IMG/VR virus record: IMGVR_UViG_3300021964_005135
Coordinates: 1-23,789 of that record
From: a virus
Direction: 5' to 3' (one strand)
DNA length: 23,789 bases
The first letter of the stretch is position 1. The number at the start of each line of letters is the position of its first letter. Positions 8,567 through 16,546 of this stretch are shown here, in pieces. Below the pieces are notes generated by a model. It ran no database searches. It worked only from the letters and a program-made list of their open reading frames with translations, and was not told the DNA's origin. Position numbers and translations under genes: made by a program.

Positions 8567-9510
8567 AGCATATAATCGCACAGAATGATTATGGTGAGAA
8601 AGAGACTTTCGAAAAGTGGAACGGTAAGTTCTATGATGAGTCTGATCTTGATGAGATTATTCATGTAACAGAGGACACTGTTATCATGCGTCCAGATGCT
8701 ACACTTGACGGGCCCGGTGTTCCTATTGCTTATGTGGTAACAAACGCATTTCCGAATGATGATATGCGTGATGTTCTCTACGGCATCGAAGAATCATCTA
8801 CCATGCGAGCAAACTGCGCTGGTCCTATTGACCCTGTTGAGATGGCTGCTAAGGGATTGATTGAGGGTGAACACTACAAACTTCGATCTCCCAATTCGTA
8901 CCATGTGAGAGCAAAAAATGGAAAGTGGGGTATGATCGCATATGCCAACGAAATTAATAGTGTAATGATTGGTGCAAAGCGTGGACGTTTCACAGGAAAA
9001 ATTAACATATCCAATGAGGAGAGTTGGAAAGCACTGAAACCATTGTGTGTTGATGTTGAACGTGCATTTGAGAAAGCTGCACCAGAGATTTACAATAGAC
9101 AGAAAAGGTTCGCAGAAGAAGCAATCGCACCAGAGCATCGTCATGGTATGATCACCACCCTGAGTGCTAATCGGTACAGTGCAATGCAGAGTAAAGCCAT
9201 GGGTGTTCATAGCGATGGGAAGGATGTTGAGTATACAACTATGAGTTGTCATCGACAGGGCGAATACACGGGAGCGTATCTCTCATTCCCTCGTTGGGGT
9301 GTAGGTCTTGATCTCCCAGATAACTGCGTGTGTATTGCAGATTCTAAGAGTTTACACTGTGTTACACCTATTAGTGGTGCGGGACAGAGGTTCACAACGG
9401 TCTGTTATACGGACCTATCTGCAGCCACAATAGGGAATATGGGTAAGTCAGAACGCCTGATTGGCCGGTTTGCGAAAAAAGAAGTTGGAAGTTTAGAAGA
9501 CTTTATTTAA
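8563..9510 (+). CDS. TET/JBP-like 2-oxoglutarate/Fe(II) dioxygenase (predicted 5mC oxidase)
   Basis: This 315-aa protein has the double-stranded beta-helix signature of Fe(II)/2OG dioxygenases. Iron ligands are H216 and D218 in GVHSDGK and H265 in SLHCVTPI; the 2OG-binding arginine is R276 in GQRFTTVCYTD. The HxD...HxVxPI..GxR spacing is like that of TET/JBP enzymes, which oxidise 5mC or thymine methyl groups in DNA; phage TETs that turn 5mC into 5hmC as a base for glycosylation are known. Encoded with a C5 methyltransferase and two glycosyltransferases, this is the expected function here. The C-terminus EVGSLEDFI nearly repeats the polymerase C-terminus and may bind the sliding clamp (inference). 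It overlaps the previous gene (ATGA) and is the last gene of the cluster. Confidence 0.82.
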   Translation: MKHIIAQNDYGEKETFEKWNGKFYDESDLDEIIHVTEDTVIMRPDATLDGPGVPIAYVVTNAFPNDDMRDVLYGIEESSTMRANCAGPIDPVEMAAKGLIEGEHYKLRSPNSYHVRAKNGKWGMIAYANEINSVMIGAKRGRFTGKINISNEESWKALKPLCVDVERAFEKAAPEIYNRQKRFAEEAIAPEHRHGMITTLSANRYSAMQSKAMGVHSDGKDVEYTTMSCHRQGEYTGAYLSFPRWGVGLDLPDNCVCIADSKSLHCVTPISGAGQRFTTVCYTDLSAATIGNMGKSERLIGRFAKKEVGSLEDFI

Positions 9511-9539
9511 TTGACACCCATCAAGTTCCATGTTATATA
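9511..9539 (+). promoter_or_regulatory. sigma70-like promoter
   Basis: TTGACA (9511-9516) begins right after the dioxygenase stop. It is followed by a 17-base spacer and TATATA (9534-9539). It overlaps a T4-type late element at 9536-9543, so the gene downstream could be read both early and late. Confidence 0.6.
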
Positions 9540-9543
9540 AATA
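9536..9543 (+). promoter_or_regulatory. T4-type late promoter TATAAATA
   Basis: TATAAATA is the T4 late consensus recognised by the gp55 sigma factor with the gp45 clamp. It sits 28 bases before the next ATG. The extended sequence TATAAATAGAATATAA (9536-9551) recurs exactly at 16555-16570, before another virion-type gene. Confidence 0.72.
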
Positions 9544-9571
9544 GAATATAACACACACATGGAGCAGTTGA

Positions 9572-10708
9572 ATGTCTAATCTCAATCACTATGTACGGCA
9601 ATTACGCCCCCGTACAGAATCATATACTCCCCATGTTGATAGGATTCAAGACTTATTCATCAATGAAGCATCCTTTAGTCCTAAAAACTTTCCATCTGAT
9701 GTGGGAAATAATAAATCTTTTTCTGGGGCTGGTGAAAGAACAACATATGCTCCAACAAATAAATCAACATACAAATATAAATCTGGATTTGAAATAGCGA
9801 AAAAAACTTCTTTGTATTCTAAAACAGGAAAAGTTATAAAGTCATTAGTTCCTAATGACAGGGTTTATTTTACAATTCCAGCAACTCTACACAAATCTGA
9901 TGAATTTGGTGTTCGTGGTAGAAAGACAACCCTTGCTCCAATATCTCTCAAAGGATTTGATAAAAGTGTAGATGGATACGTTTCAATAAGTGCTGTTATT
10001 AAACCTAGTGGTTCTTCTCAAGGAAGAGTTGGGGCTGGATCAAAAACACAAGATATGGTTGCACAGCATGTTATGGAGATATGTCGAAAAAAAGATTTAC
10101 AATTTTCAAATGATTATAAGATTGCAAAAGCGGGTTCTACAATCCCTGACTTGGTAATGTCAATTGAAAATAAAAGTGTGCAATTTGAAATAAAAGGTAC
10201 AAGTAATAGAAAGTCACAAGTTGCTTTTTTTGATAAGTCTGTTAAAAGGTCTGGTCGTAAACCAGAATTGCTTGAAGAAATTGCAAATGTATATATTGAT
10301 ACATTAAAGACAAAAGACGGCAGCGTAAAAAAACTTATGTTAAAAGGTGGTTTTCCTAGTACTTTTGTAGGACTTATTGATTTTTATAACTCAATAGATT
10401 CAAAAATTGGTTTAGCTGGCGATGAAGGTGTAATAAAATCTGGAAAATTACCATCTGATTTTATTACCGATGACACAACAATAATGACTAAGATGTATAA
10501 AATAATATTGGATCACTTTGAGGAAGGTGGTGATGACTATTTTGTTATTCATAGTAGGTCTGATGATTCTTTTGAAGTATATTTTTTAGATAGAGGAGAT
10601 AATATATTAAAAATGCCATCATTACCAAAGTTCAAGAGATTTGAGTTGTCAACATATGGGGGTGCTTCGAGTGGTTCTACCCGTGTTGGACTTAAAATTA
10701 GACTTTAG
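9572..10708 (+). CDS. PD-(D/E)XK nuclease-like protein, possibly capsid-packaged
   Basis: This 378-aa protein is not assigned to a named family. The centre has the core pattern of PD-(D/E)XK nucleases: IPD (P192-D193) followed by FEIKG (E206-x-K208), with short strands on either side. The N-terminus is a leader of about 32 residues ending in LFINEASF; INE|A fits the prohead protease consensus, and the same kind of site ends other leaders here. A packaged nuclease delivered with phage DNA would be a reasonable role, but the active-site reading rests on a short motif. GGAG at 9561-9564 supports the ATG. The gene is AT-rich relative to its neighbours. It follows the overlapping sigma70-like/late promoter. 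Confidence 0.6.
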   Translation: MSNLNHYVRQLRPRTESYTPHVDRIQDLFINEASFSPKNFPSDVGNNKSFSGAGERTTYAPTNKSTYKYKSGFEIAKKTSLYSKTGKVIKSLVPNDRVYFTIPATLHKSDEFGVRGRKTTLAPISLKGFDKSVDGYVSISAVIKPSGSSQGRVGAGSKTQDMVAQHVMEICRKKDLQFSNDYKIAKAGSTIPDLVMSIENKSVQFEIKGTSNRKSQVAFFDKSVKRSGRKPELLEEIANVYIDTLKTKDGSVKKLMLKGGFPSTFVGLIDFYNSIDSKIGLAGDEGVIKSGKLPSDFITDDTTIMTKMYKIILDHFEEGGDDYFVIHSRSDDSFEVYFLDRGDNILKMPSLPKFKRFELSTYGGASSGSTRVGLKIRL

Positions 10709-10716
10709 GCTATGAA

Positions 10717-11667
10717 ATGAAAACCTTCAAATCTTTATACGAGGAATTAGATTTCGCACCCACCCACTCATTAAGTTTATCAGAACTTATTTTTACTAGG
10801 GCAGAAGGTGGATCAGATATGTCAGCCACTTCAGCAAGAAGAGGTGGGCCCGGTTCGCCAGCAAATCATATGTGGCTGCCTCTATCTGGTTCTATGTTTA
10901 AAAGAATATTCCCGAAGGAAGTTAGAGCAACAGTTTTTCATGTAACAAGAATGACTAGTTTTGATCAGTTGTATGAAATTCAAAACTCAAATCGTTCCAT
11001 ATCTGCATTTACAAATATGGATAGAACACCTATTGTTACAGGTGTACAGGGAGGTAGTGGTCTTGTTATTGAACTGGAAGGAAACATTCTTGCATCAGCA
11101 AAAGAAGACCTTATGTCTATTCCCGAAACATCTGGTAGAAGGATGCTTGGTTTTAATTGGTTCAGAGGTCCGTGGGGTTCCGATGATGTTGCGAAAATGC
11201 AAAAGGGTCTTGAAATACTATTGAAAGTATTAATCAAAAAATATGGAAAGGCCTTTGGTGGAGATGCACCAAAAGGTAAAGATGATTTTGACAAATGGAT
11301 GCACATGCATGTGACATATAAAAATTCTAAAGTAAAGAATGCTGGTAGGATAATGCAATCTCTTATAAAGGATTATTTGGATGGTGTTGAGAAAGTATTC
11401 AAAAAAAATTCCACACAGGTTCAGAATACATTGACTCGTTATATGCAACGCCGCAAAACTGATGATAACTGGGATGAGATTGTAATTGATGATTTTGAAA
11501 TCAAAAAGATATGGATAATAGAGGATGCAGATGAAATGGTGTCTGGTGCTGCTGAAGAGTTTAAATCTAACATAACATCTACAAAATTACCAGTTGAGAT
11601 TATTAATGCCCAGAACATGGAAGCACATGTAAGGGGTGTTGCAATGAAAGCTACAGGTAGGTCATAA
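10717..11667 (+). CDS. Leader-bearing protein of unknown function, possibly ADP-ribosyltransferase-like
   Basis: This 316-aa protein begins MKTFKSLYEELDFAP, a capsid-targeting-type leader (LYE|E could be the cut site). The mid region reads ATVFHVTRMTSFDQL, then NRSISAFTNMD and GGSGLVIELEG. A histidine strand followed by an S-x-S-x-F-T strand recalls the donor-binding core of some ADP-ribosyltransferases, and T4 packages such an enzyme (Alt) in its head. This is a weak pattern match, so the activity is only a hypothesis. The C-terminal half is helical and lysine-rich. It starts 8 bases after the previous stop and its own stop overlaps the next ATG (TAATG). Confidence 0.55.
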   Translation: MKTFKSLYEELDFAPTHSLSLSELIFTRAEGGSDMSATSARRGGPGSPANHMWLPLSGSMFKRIFPKEVRATVFHVTRMTSFDQLYEIQNSNRSISAFTNMDRTPIVTGVQGGSGLVIELEGNILASAKEDLMSIPETSGRRMLGFNWFRGPWGSDDVAKMQKGLEILLKVLIKKYGKAFGGDAPKGKDDFDKWMHMHVTYKNSKVKNAGRIMQSLIKDYLDGVEKVFKKNSTQVQNTLTRYMQRRKTDDNWDEIVIDDFEIKKIWIIEDADEMVSGAAEEFKSNITSTKLPVEIINAQNMEAHVRGVAMKATGRS

Positions 11668-13271
11668 TGATAACACAATCAGATTTAAATCAGGTAGAGA
11701 AGTTTGCTGATCGGCTGTTCGCAAAGGTTGGTATTGATGTTGAGTTCACTCGACACTTTATGGACAGGGTGAATGATGCTCGTAATAAGAAAGCTATCAC
11801 ACCTTCTGAACTGACTCGTCTATTCAAGCAGTCTTATTCCAAGTATGGTAAAAAGATAGCACAGCTTGGTCCTGATGCTGAAGCTGTTATCAATGACATG
11901 AAGACGAATATCAATATGCCATTTGTCCTCAACCTCAAAGGAAATGAGTTGGAGTTGGTGGCAAAAACTGTTATGCGTAAGAAAGATTTCAAGACCTCTG
12001 GTCCTAAGTTGTCTTTTGAACAGTTTAGTAATTGTTCACCTTTTGTTCTTTTAGAAGATAAGGGCGGTAAGAACCTTCACCTAGAACATCTAGAGGATGA
12101 AATCCTTAACTATGGTGTTGATGGTGGTAGAGCTGCACTTGACTTCCTGCGTTCTCTACGAGATATGTTAGCGGGTTCTGCACGTTCTAGTGTAAACATG
12201 ACGGTTAAGTGGGACGGTGCGCCAGCAATCTTCGCTGGTGTTGAACCAGAGACAGGTGACTTTTTTGTGGCCAAGAAATCTGTGTTCAACGTCTCACCCA
12301 AATTATACAAGACCACAAAAGAAATTGATGATGATTTATCTGGAGCATTAAATGAAAAGTTTAAAGTTGCACTTAAAGAGTTTTCTAAGTTGGGTATCAA
12401 GGGGGTACTACAGGGTGACCTCATGTTCACTGACGATGTGGAAACAGAGACTATCGATGGCGTCAAGTATTATACTTTTCAGCCTAACACTATTGTCTAT
12501 GCTATACCTGTTGATAGCGTATTAGGTAAGACTATCAACAAAGCAAAAGTTGGTATTGTCTGGCACACCACATATACAGGCGACACCCTACAGGGTATGA
12601 AAGCATCATTTGGTGCAGATATTAAGGGGTTAAAAACCCCATCAAGCGTTTGGATGGATGATGCAACCTATAAGGACGCATCTGGTAAGGCAACATTTAC
12701 TGCTAAAGAGACAGAACAAATCACTGCTATACTATCACAAGTTGGTAAAACTTTCAATAAGATCAATGCGAATGGGTTGCGTAAGTTCCTTACTGTGCAG
12801 AACGGTATGACGGGTGCGATTGCTGGTGCATCTCTCAAGACTTACAATAACTCAAAGGTTCGTGCGGGTGAGAAGATTAGTAATCCTGCCGCACATGCAA
12901 AGGGTTATGAGAAGTGGGTGTTTGACTCTATCCAGAAACAGATTGACAAGGTTAAGAGTGACAAGGGTAAGAAGAAATACACTGACATGCAGAAAGAGTA
13001 TGGCCGTGAAATAAAAAAACACACTCAAAATCTAACACAGATCATCACCTTCCAGAACCTATTGGTTGATGCGAAGATGCAAATCGTTAATAAACTAAAT
13101 AGTGTAAAGGGTTTGACCGATACTTTTATTAAGACCTCAAATGGATTTAAGGTGACAAATCCCGAAGGATATGTTGCTATTGACAGAATAAGTGGTGGTG
13201 CAGTTAAACTGGTGGACCGTATGGAGTTCTCGTTTAACAACTTCACAGCTGTCAAAAATTGGATGAAATAG
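11667..13271 (+). CDS. ATP-dependent ligase-superfamily nucleotidyltransferase with extra N-terminal domain (DUF6267-like)
   Basis: This 534-aa protein contains ligase-type nucleotidyltransferase motifs: motif I KWDGAPA with candidate AMP-accepting K181, motif IV-like LQGDL (Q249-L252), and motif V-like AVKLVDR (K514). It resembles a protein family common in T4-like marine phages, containing GGKNLHLEHLEDEI (about 137-150), which I recall as DUF6267. Residues 1-105 form a separate domain (FTRHFMDRVNDARN... ELELVAKTVMRKK) whose pattern recalls small RelE/BrnT-like toxin folds (low confidence). The boundary LSFEQF (about 114-119) looks like an old leader, suggesting fusion of two once-separate proteins. 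Substrate (RNA, DNA or other) unknown. It starts in a TAATG overlap and abuts the next ATG. Confidence 0.7.
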   Translation: MITQSDLNQVEKFADRLFAKVGIDVEFTRHFMDRVNDARNKKAITPSELTRLFKQSYSKYGKKIAQLGPDAEAVINDMKTNINMPFVLNLKGNELELVAKTVMRKKDFKTSGPKLSFEQFSNCSPFVLLEDKGGKNLHLEHLEDEILNYGVDGGRAALDFLRSLRDMLAGSARSSVNMTVKWDGAPAIFAGVEPETGDFFVAKKSVFNVSPKLYKTTKEIDDDLSGALNEKFKVALKEFSKLGIKGVLQGDLMFTDDVETETIDGVKYYTFQPNTIVYAIPVDSVLGKTINKAKVGIVWHTTYTGDTLQGMKASFGADIKGLKTPSSVWMDDATYKDASGKATFTAKETEQITAILSQVGKTFNKINANGLRKFLTVQNGMTGAIAGASLKTYNNSKVRAGEKISNPAAHAKGYEKWVFDSIQKQIDKVKSDKGKKKYTDMQKEYGREIKKHTQNLTQIITFQNLLVDAKMQIVNKLNSVKGLTDTFIKTSNGFKVTNPEGYVAIDRISGGAVKLVDRMEFSFNNFTAVKNWMK

Positions 13272-16200
13272 ATGCGTAGTTTTAGAGATATCACAGAGGC
13301 TAAAGAAACTGTTGTATTTGGATTCGGGCGATTCAATCCAAGCACGATTGGGCATGAGGCCGTTATTGAAAAGATTGCTTCTGTAGCAAAGGGCAATCCA
13401 TTCTTCATATATCCTTCACATACTACTGGACCTAAAGACCCCCTAAAGCACTCTTTGAAAATTGCGTGGATGAGGAAGATGTTCCCCAAGTACAAGAAGA
13501 ACATTATTGTAGATAATAAGGCTAAGACTGTCATCAACATTGCTGAGAAACTATACAAGGATGGTTATAAAAATTTAATTCTTGTGGTGGGAAGCGATAG
13601 AGTAAAAGATTTCGATGCCCTATTACAGAGATATAATGATGCACCAGACAAAAAAGGTAATCAGTTATTCAAATTTGATTCAGTCAAAGTGGTATCTGCT
13701 GGAGAGCGTGATCCAGACGCAGATGGCGTTGCCGGGATGTCTGCCAGCAAACTCAGAAAGGCAGCATCAGATGGTAAGTTTGATGATTTCAAAAAGGGTA
13801 TCCCCAATACATTGAACGACGCCGATAAGAAGAAATACTATTTTGACGTTCGTAAGGGAATGGGTATTCGTGAAGATCGTGAAATGGGTGATGACTATGA
13901 TTCATTGCGTGACGCATACCTCACAGGTAAAATCTGGAACGTGGGTGAAGTTGTAGAGGCAAACGGTGTCAGTGGTGAGGTTGTTCGTAAGGGTACAAAC
14001 TATCTCTCATTCGTAGCAGAGGATGGCAAGGTTCATAAGGCATGGTTACATGAGATTGAACTTGATGAAAATGCAGTTTATGATAAAGCAAAGTCTGATG
14101 GTGCTAAAAAATATAAAGATAGTCTTGGTGGTGAAGAACCTCTGACAGCAGCAAAATCTCCCTTACAGAAATTGAAGGACTTTGACAAGTCCAGAGTTGC
14201 CGCAGGGAAACCACCCATATTTACAGACAAGAAACCACCTAAGTTTATTCGCATGAAGAAGTCTGGCCAGATGACAATCATGAATGTCCCTACTGATGAG
14301 ATTGATAAATTTGAGAAGAAGGGTTATGAGATCATTGAAGACCTTGTTGGTGTAAAACCAATGAGTGGACCTACAGGACAAATCTTTGCATTGAAGTCTG
14401 AAGAAGTTGAACTTGATGAAGACGCTTCTGTATATAAAAAGACTGCAAGAAAAAATAAAAATGACGTTACATATGCTTTTGGTAGAACTAAAAAACTAGA
14501 TGGCCAACCAAAAGAAAAGGGTGGATATTGGGTTTGGAAATTGTCGAAGAATTATGATGGAAAAGTTCGGGGTGGTATTAGAGACTCATGGGTATATGTT
14601 GACAAAGATTTATCTTATTCTGATGCTGTCAAATTAATGAATAAAAAACTTGGACGCAAAGAATTTAAAGAATCAGTTAAGGGTAAGGATGTTGGATATC
14701 CAGATGAATCCGTGAAGATTGGTAAGAAACACTATATCATCTACAAAGGTGGTAGAGAATGGTATGGATATGAAGTAGACAAAGAGGGAAACCAGCTTGG
14801 AGACTCAGTGTTTGATCCTAAAAAGAGTGAACTGATAAAGATTCTCGCACAAGAAGGTCTTGATGAGCGCAACTACGCTAAAGAATATGCGAACTACCAA
14901 GGAACACCAGAACAGATTGCTCGCCGTTCTTCAAGGAACAAGGCTCGTAGGGCAATGGGTGACAAGGCAGTTAAGGGTATGGACGTTGGACATAAAGACA
15001 ACAACCCAATGAATAATGACCCGAAGAACCTACGCATGGAGAAACCATCTGACAATCGTAGAGAACCACGGTTGCGTGAAGAAGATGAACTTGATGAGAT
15101 GGCATGGTATAAAGTAGCACTAGCAAAAATTAGTCAATTGAACCACCCTAAAGATTATGAAAAAATGGTCAAACAATATGCGACTGATATGAAAAAACCA
15201 GAACTAAAAAACAAGACTGCTTCTTATATCGCAGCAAGGATTGCCCAAGAGTATAAGGGTCAGGACGGTAGAAAACTTGTTCAGTATATCAACAAACTGG
15301 TTGATGATGGTAAACTCCCCAAAGAACTCAAGGCAGAATATCAAGAAGAAGAAACAATGCAGACCTTTAGTGATTTCGTTAAACAGATCAATGAAGTCAA
15401 ACAGGACAAAGATGTAGATGATAAGGATGGAACACAACCAGCAAAGTACTATGCTGGTGATATGGCCAAGTCTACCAAATCCAAGAGGGATGCACACTTC
15501 AAAGCAAAGAAGGCTGGTCCTGCTCCCGGCGATGCTTCTGCAAAAACTAAACCATCCACACACACTAAGAAGTTCAAACAGATGTATGGCGAAGCGTTAC
15601 CTAAAGATGCAGATCAAGGTGATTACATCGATGATTTCGAGAAGTCAGATGCACCACAGTTTAGGGGTAAGTCTAAAGAGAAACGCAAGGACATGGCTAT
15701 CGCTGCATACCTCTCAAAGAATGAGTCTTTCCTAGATAACGTCAGTAGGATGTTGGGTGAGGATGGTCACACTGATGTTGCGTCTATGAAAAATAAGGTT
15801 CAGATTGCTCAAAAAGCATTGATGAAGATGCAAGGTGAACTGACTAAACTTGGTGATGAAGATGATCTACCTACATGGTGGACAAACAAGGTTGCAACAG
15901 CAGTATCTCGTTTGGATGACATGTCTGATTATATTGACACTCAGGTTGAAGATGTGCAACTAGACGAAAAGATTGAAGGTCTGGTGAAGAAGGCAGATAA
16001 GTCTGGTATGCCATACTCTATTCTCAAGAAGGTATATGATCGTGGTATGGCAGCATGGAAAACGGGTCATCGTCCCGGCACCACACCACAACAGTGGGCG
16101 ATGGCGAGGGTCAACTCGTTCGTGACAAAGAGTAGTGGCACTTGGGGTAAAGCAGATAAAGACCTAGCAAAACAGGTTGAACAGATAGAAGAAGCTTGTT

Positions 16201-16544
16201 GGGTTGGATACAAACAGGTTGGTATGAAAAAGAAGGGTAATAAAGAAGTGCCCAATTGTGTACCAGAAGAGAAAGAATTAAATGAGTGGGGTGAGATTGA
16301 GGAAGAATCAGAATATCAAGGTCGTAAAGTCACTCTAAACAAACCCACAAAGGGTGATGTTAAAAAGTCCAAGGTGTATGTCAAGAATGAAAAAGGCAAT
16401 GTAGTCAAGGTCGAGTTCGGTGATCCTAACATGCAAATCCAAAAAGACATTCCATCACGAAGGAAAAGCTTCCGTGCTCGACACAATTGTGATAATCCCG
16501 GCCCAAAATGGAAAGCAAGATACTGGTCATGCAAAGCATGGTAA
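13272..16544 (+). CDS. Large internal-head polyprotein: nucleotidyltransferase, KOW-like, HNH-like and several small domains
   Basis: This 1090-aa protein looks like a chain of domains separated by (I/L)-x-E sites. Leader MRSFRDITE|A (1-9). Adenylyl/cytidylyltransferase domain to about 205, with GFGRFNPSTIGH (17-28) and SASKLR (157-162). KOW/SH3-like segment ending IELDE266. Lysine-rich module ending EEVELDE383. Two beta-rich modules ending GLDE532. HNH-like module VGHKDNNPMNNDPKNL ending DELDE609. Helical module to about 695. An embedded leader MQTFSDFVKQINE at 696. A conserved DLPTWWTNK helical domain ending VQLDE899. A domain resembling DUF5824 (900-974, ending IEE|A). A cysteine-containing module (CWVGYKQVG). 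A basic C-terminus RRKSFRARHNCDNPGPKWKA. I infer cleavage by a gp21-type prohead protease. It starts directly after the previous stop. Confidence 0.8.
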   Translation: MRSFRDITEAKETVVFGFGRFNPSTIGHEAVIEKIASVAKGNPFFIYPSHTTGPKDPLKHSLKIAWMRKMFPKYKKNIIVDNKAKTVINIAEKLYKDGYKNLILVVGSDRVKDFDALLQRYNDAPDKKGNQLFKFDSVKVVSAGERDPDADGVAGMSASKLRKAASDGKFDDFKKGIPNTLNDADKKKYYFDVRKGMGIREDREMGDDYDSLRDAYLTGKIWNVGEVVEANGVSGEVVRKGTNYLSFVAEDGKVHKAWLHEIELDENAVYDKAKSDGAKKYKDSLGGEEPLTAAKSPLQKLKDFDKSRVAAGKPPIFTDKKPPKFIRMKKSGQMTIMNVPTDEIDKFEKKGYEIIEDLVGVKPMSGPTGQIFALKSEEVELDEDASVYKKTARKNKNDVTYAFGRTKKLDGQPKEKGGYWVWKLSKNYDGKVRGGIRDSWVYVDKDLSYSDAVKLMNKKLGRKEFKESVKGKDVGYPDESVKIGKKHYIIYKGGREWYGYEVDKEGNQLGDSVFDPKKSELIKILAQEGLDERNYAKEYANYQGTPEQIARRSSRNKARRAMGDKAVKGMDVGHKDNNPMNNDPKNLRMEKPSDNRREPRLREEDELDEMAWYKVALAKISQLNHPKDYEKMVKQYATDMKKPELKNKTASYIAARIAQEYKGQDGRKLVQYINKLVDDGKLPKELKAEYQEEETMQTFSDFVKQINEVKQDKDVDDKDGTQPAKYYAGDMAKSTKSKRDAHFKAKKAGPAPGDASAKTKPSTHTKKFKQMYGEALPKDADQGDYIDDFEKSDAPQFRGKSKEKRKDMAIAAYLSKNESFLDNVSRMLGEDGHTDVASMKNKVQIAQKALMKMQGELTKLGDEDDLPTWWTNKVATAVSRLDDMSDYIDTQVEDVQLDEKIEGLVKKADKSGMPYSILKKVYDRGMAAWKTGHRPGTTPQQWAMARVNSFVTKSSGTWGKADKDLAKQVEQIEEACWVGYKQVGMKKKGNKEVPNCVPEEKELNEWGEIEEESEYQGRKVTLNKPTKGDVKKSKVYVKNEKGNVVKVEFGDPNMQIQKDIPSRRKSFRARHNCDNPGPKWKARYWSCKAW
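14400..14420 (+). repeat. Divergent copy of the EEV-x-LDE spacer repeat
   Basis: This 21-base segment of the 1090-aa polyprotein encodes EEVELDE and differs by one internal base from the six-copy repeat in the next gene (GAA instead of GAC at its fourth codon). Related shorter copies are at 14052-14069 (EIELDE) and 15078-15098 (EEDELDE). The shared DNA between two adjacent genes could let modules move between them. Confidence 0.75.
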
Positions 16545-16546
16545 CT

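Noticed and set aside
8794-9252. 152-codon antisense ORF over the dioxygenase
   Set aside because: Cys/His/Thr-rich reverse complement of a well-supported gene; every supported gene here is on the + strand.
13025-13558. 177-codon antisense ORF across the ligase/polyprotein junction
   Set aside because: It spans two real genes on the opposite strand; its apparent hydrophobicity comes from reverse-complemented Lys/Asp/Glu codons.
14970-15060. Free-standing HNH homing endonuclease insertion
   Set aside because: The HNH-like segment is in frame within the polyprotein, flanked by LDE sites, with no separate start, stop or intron borders.
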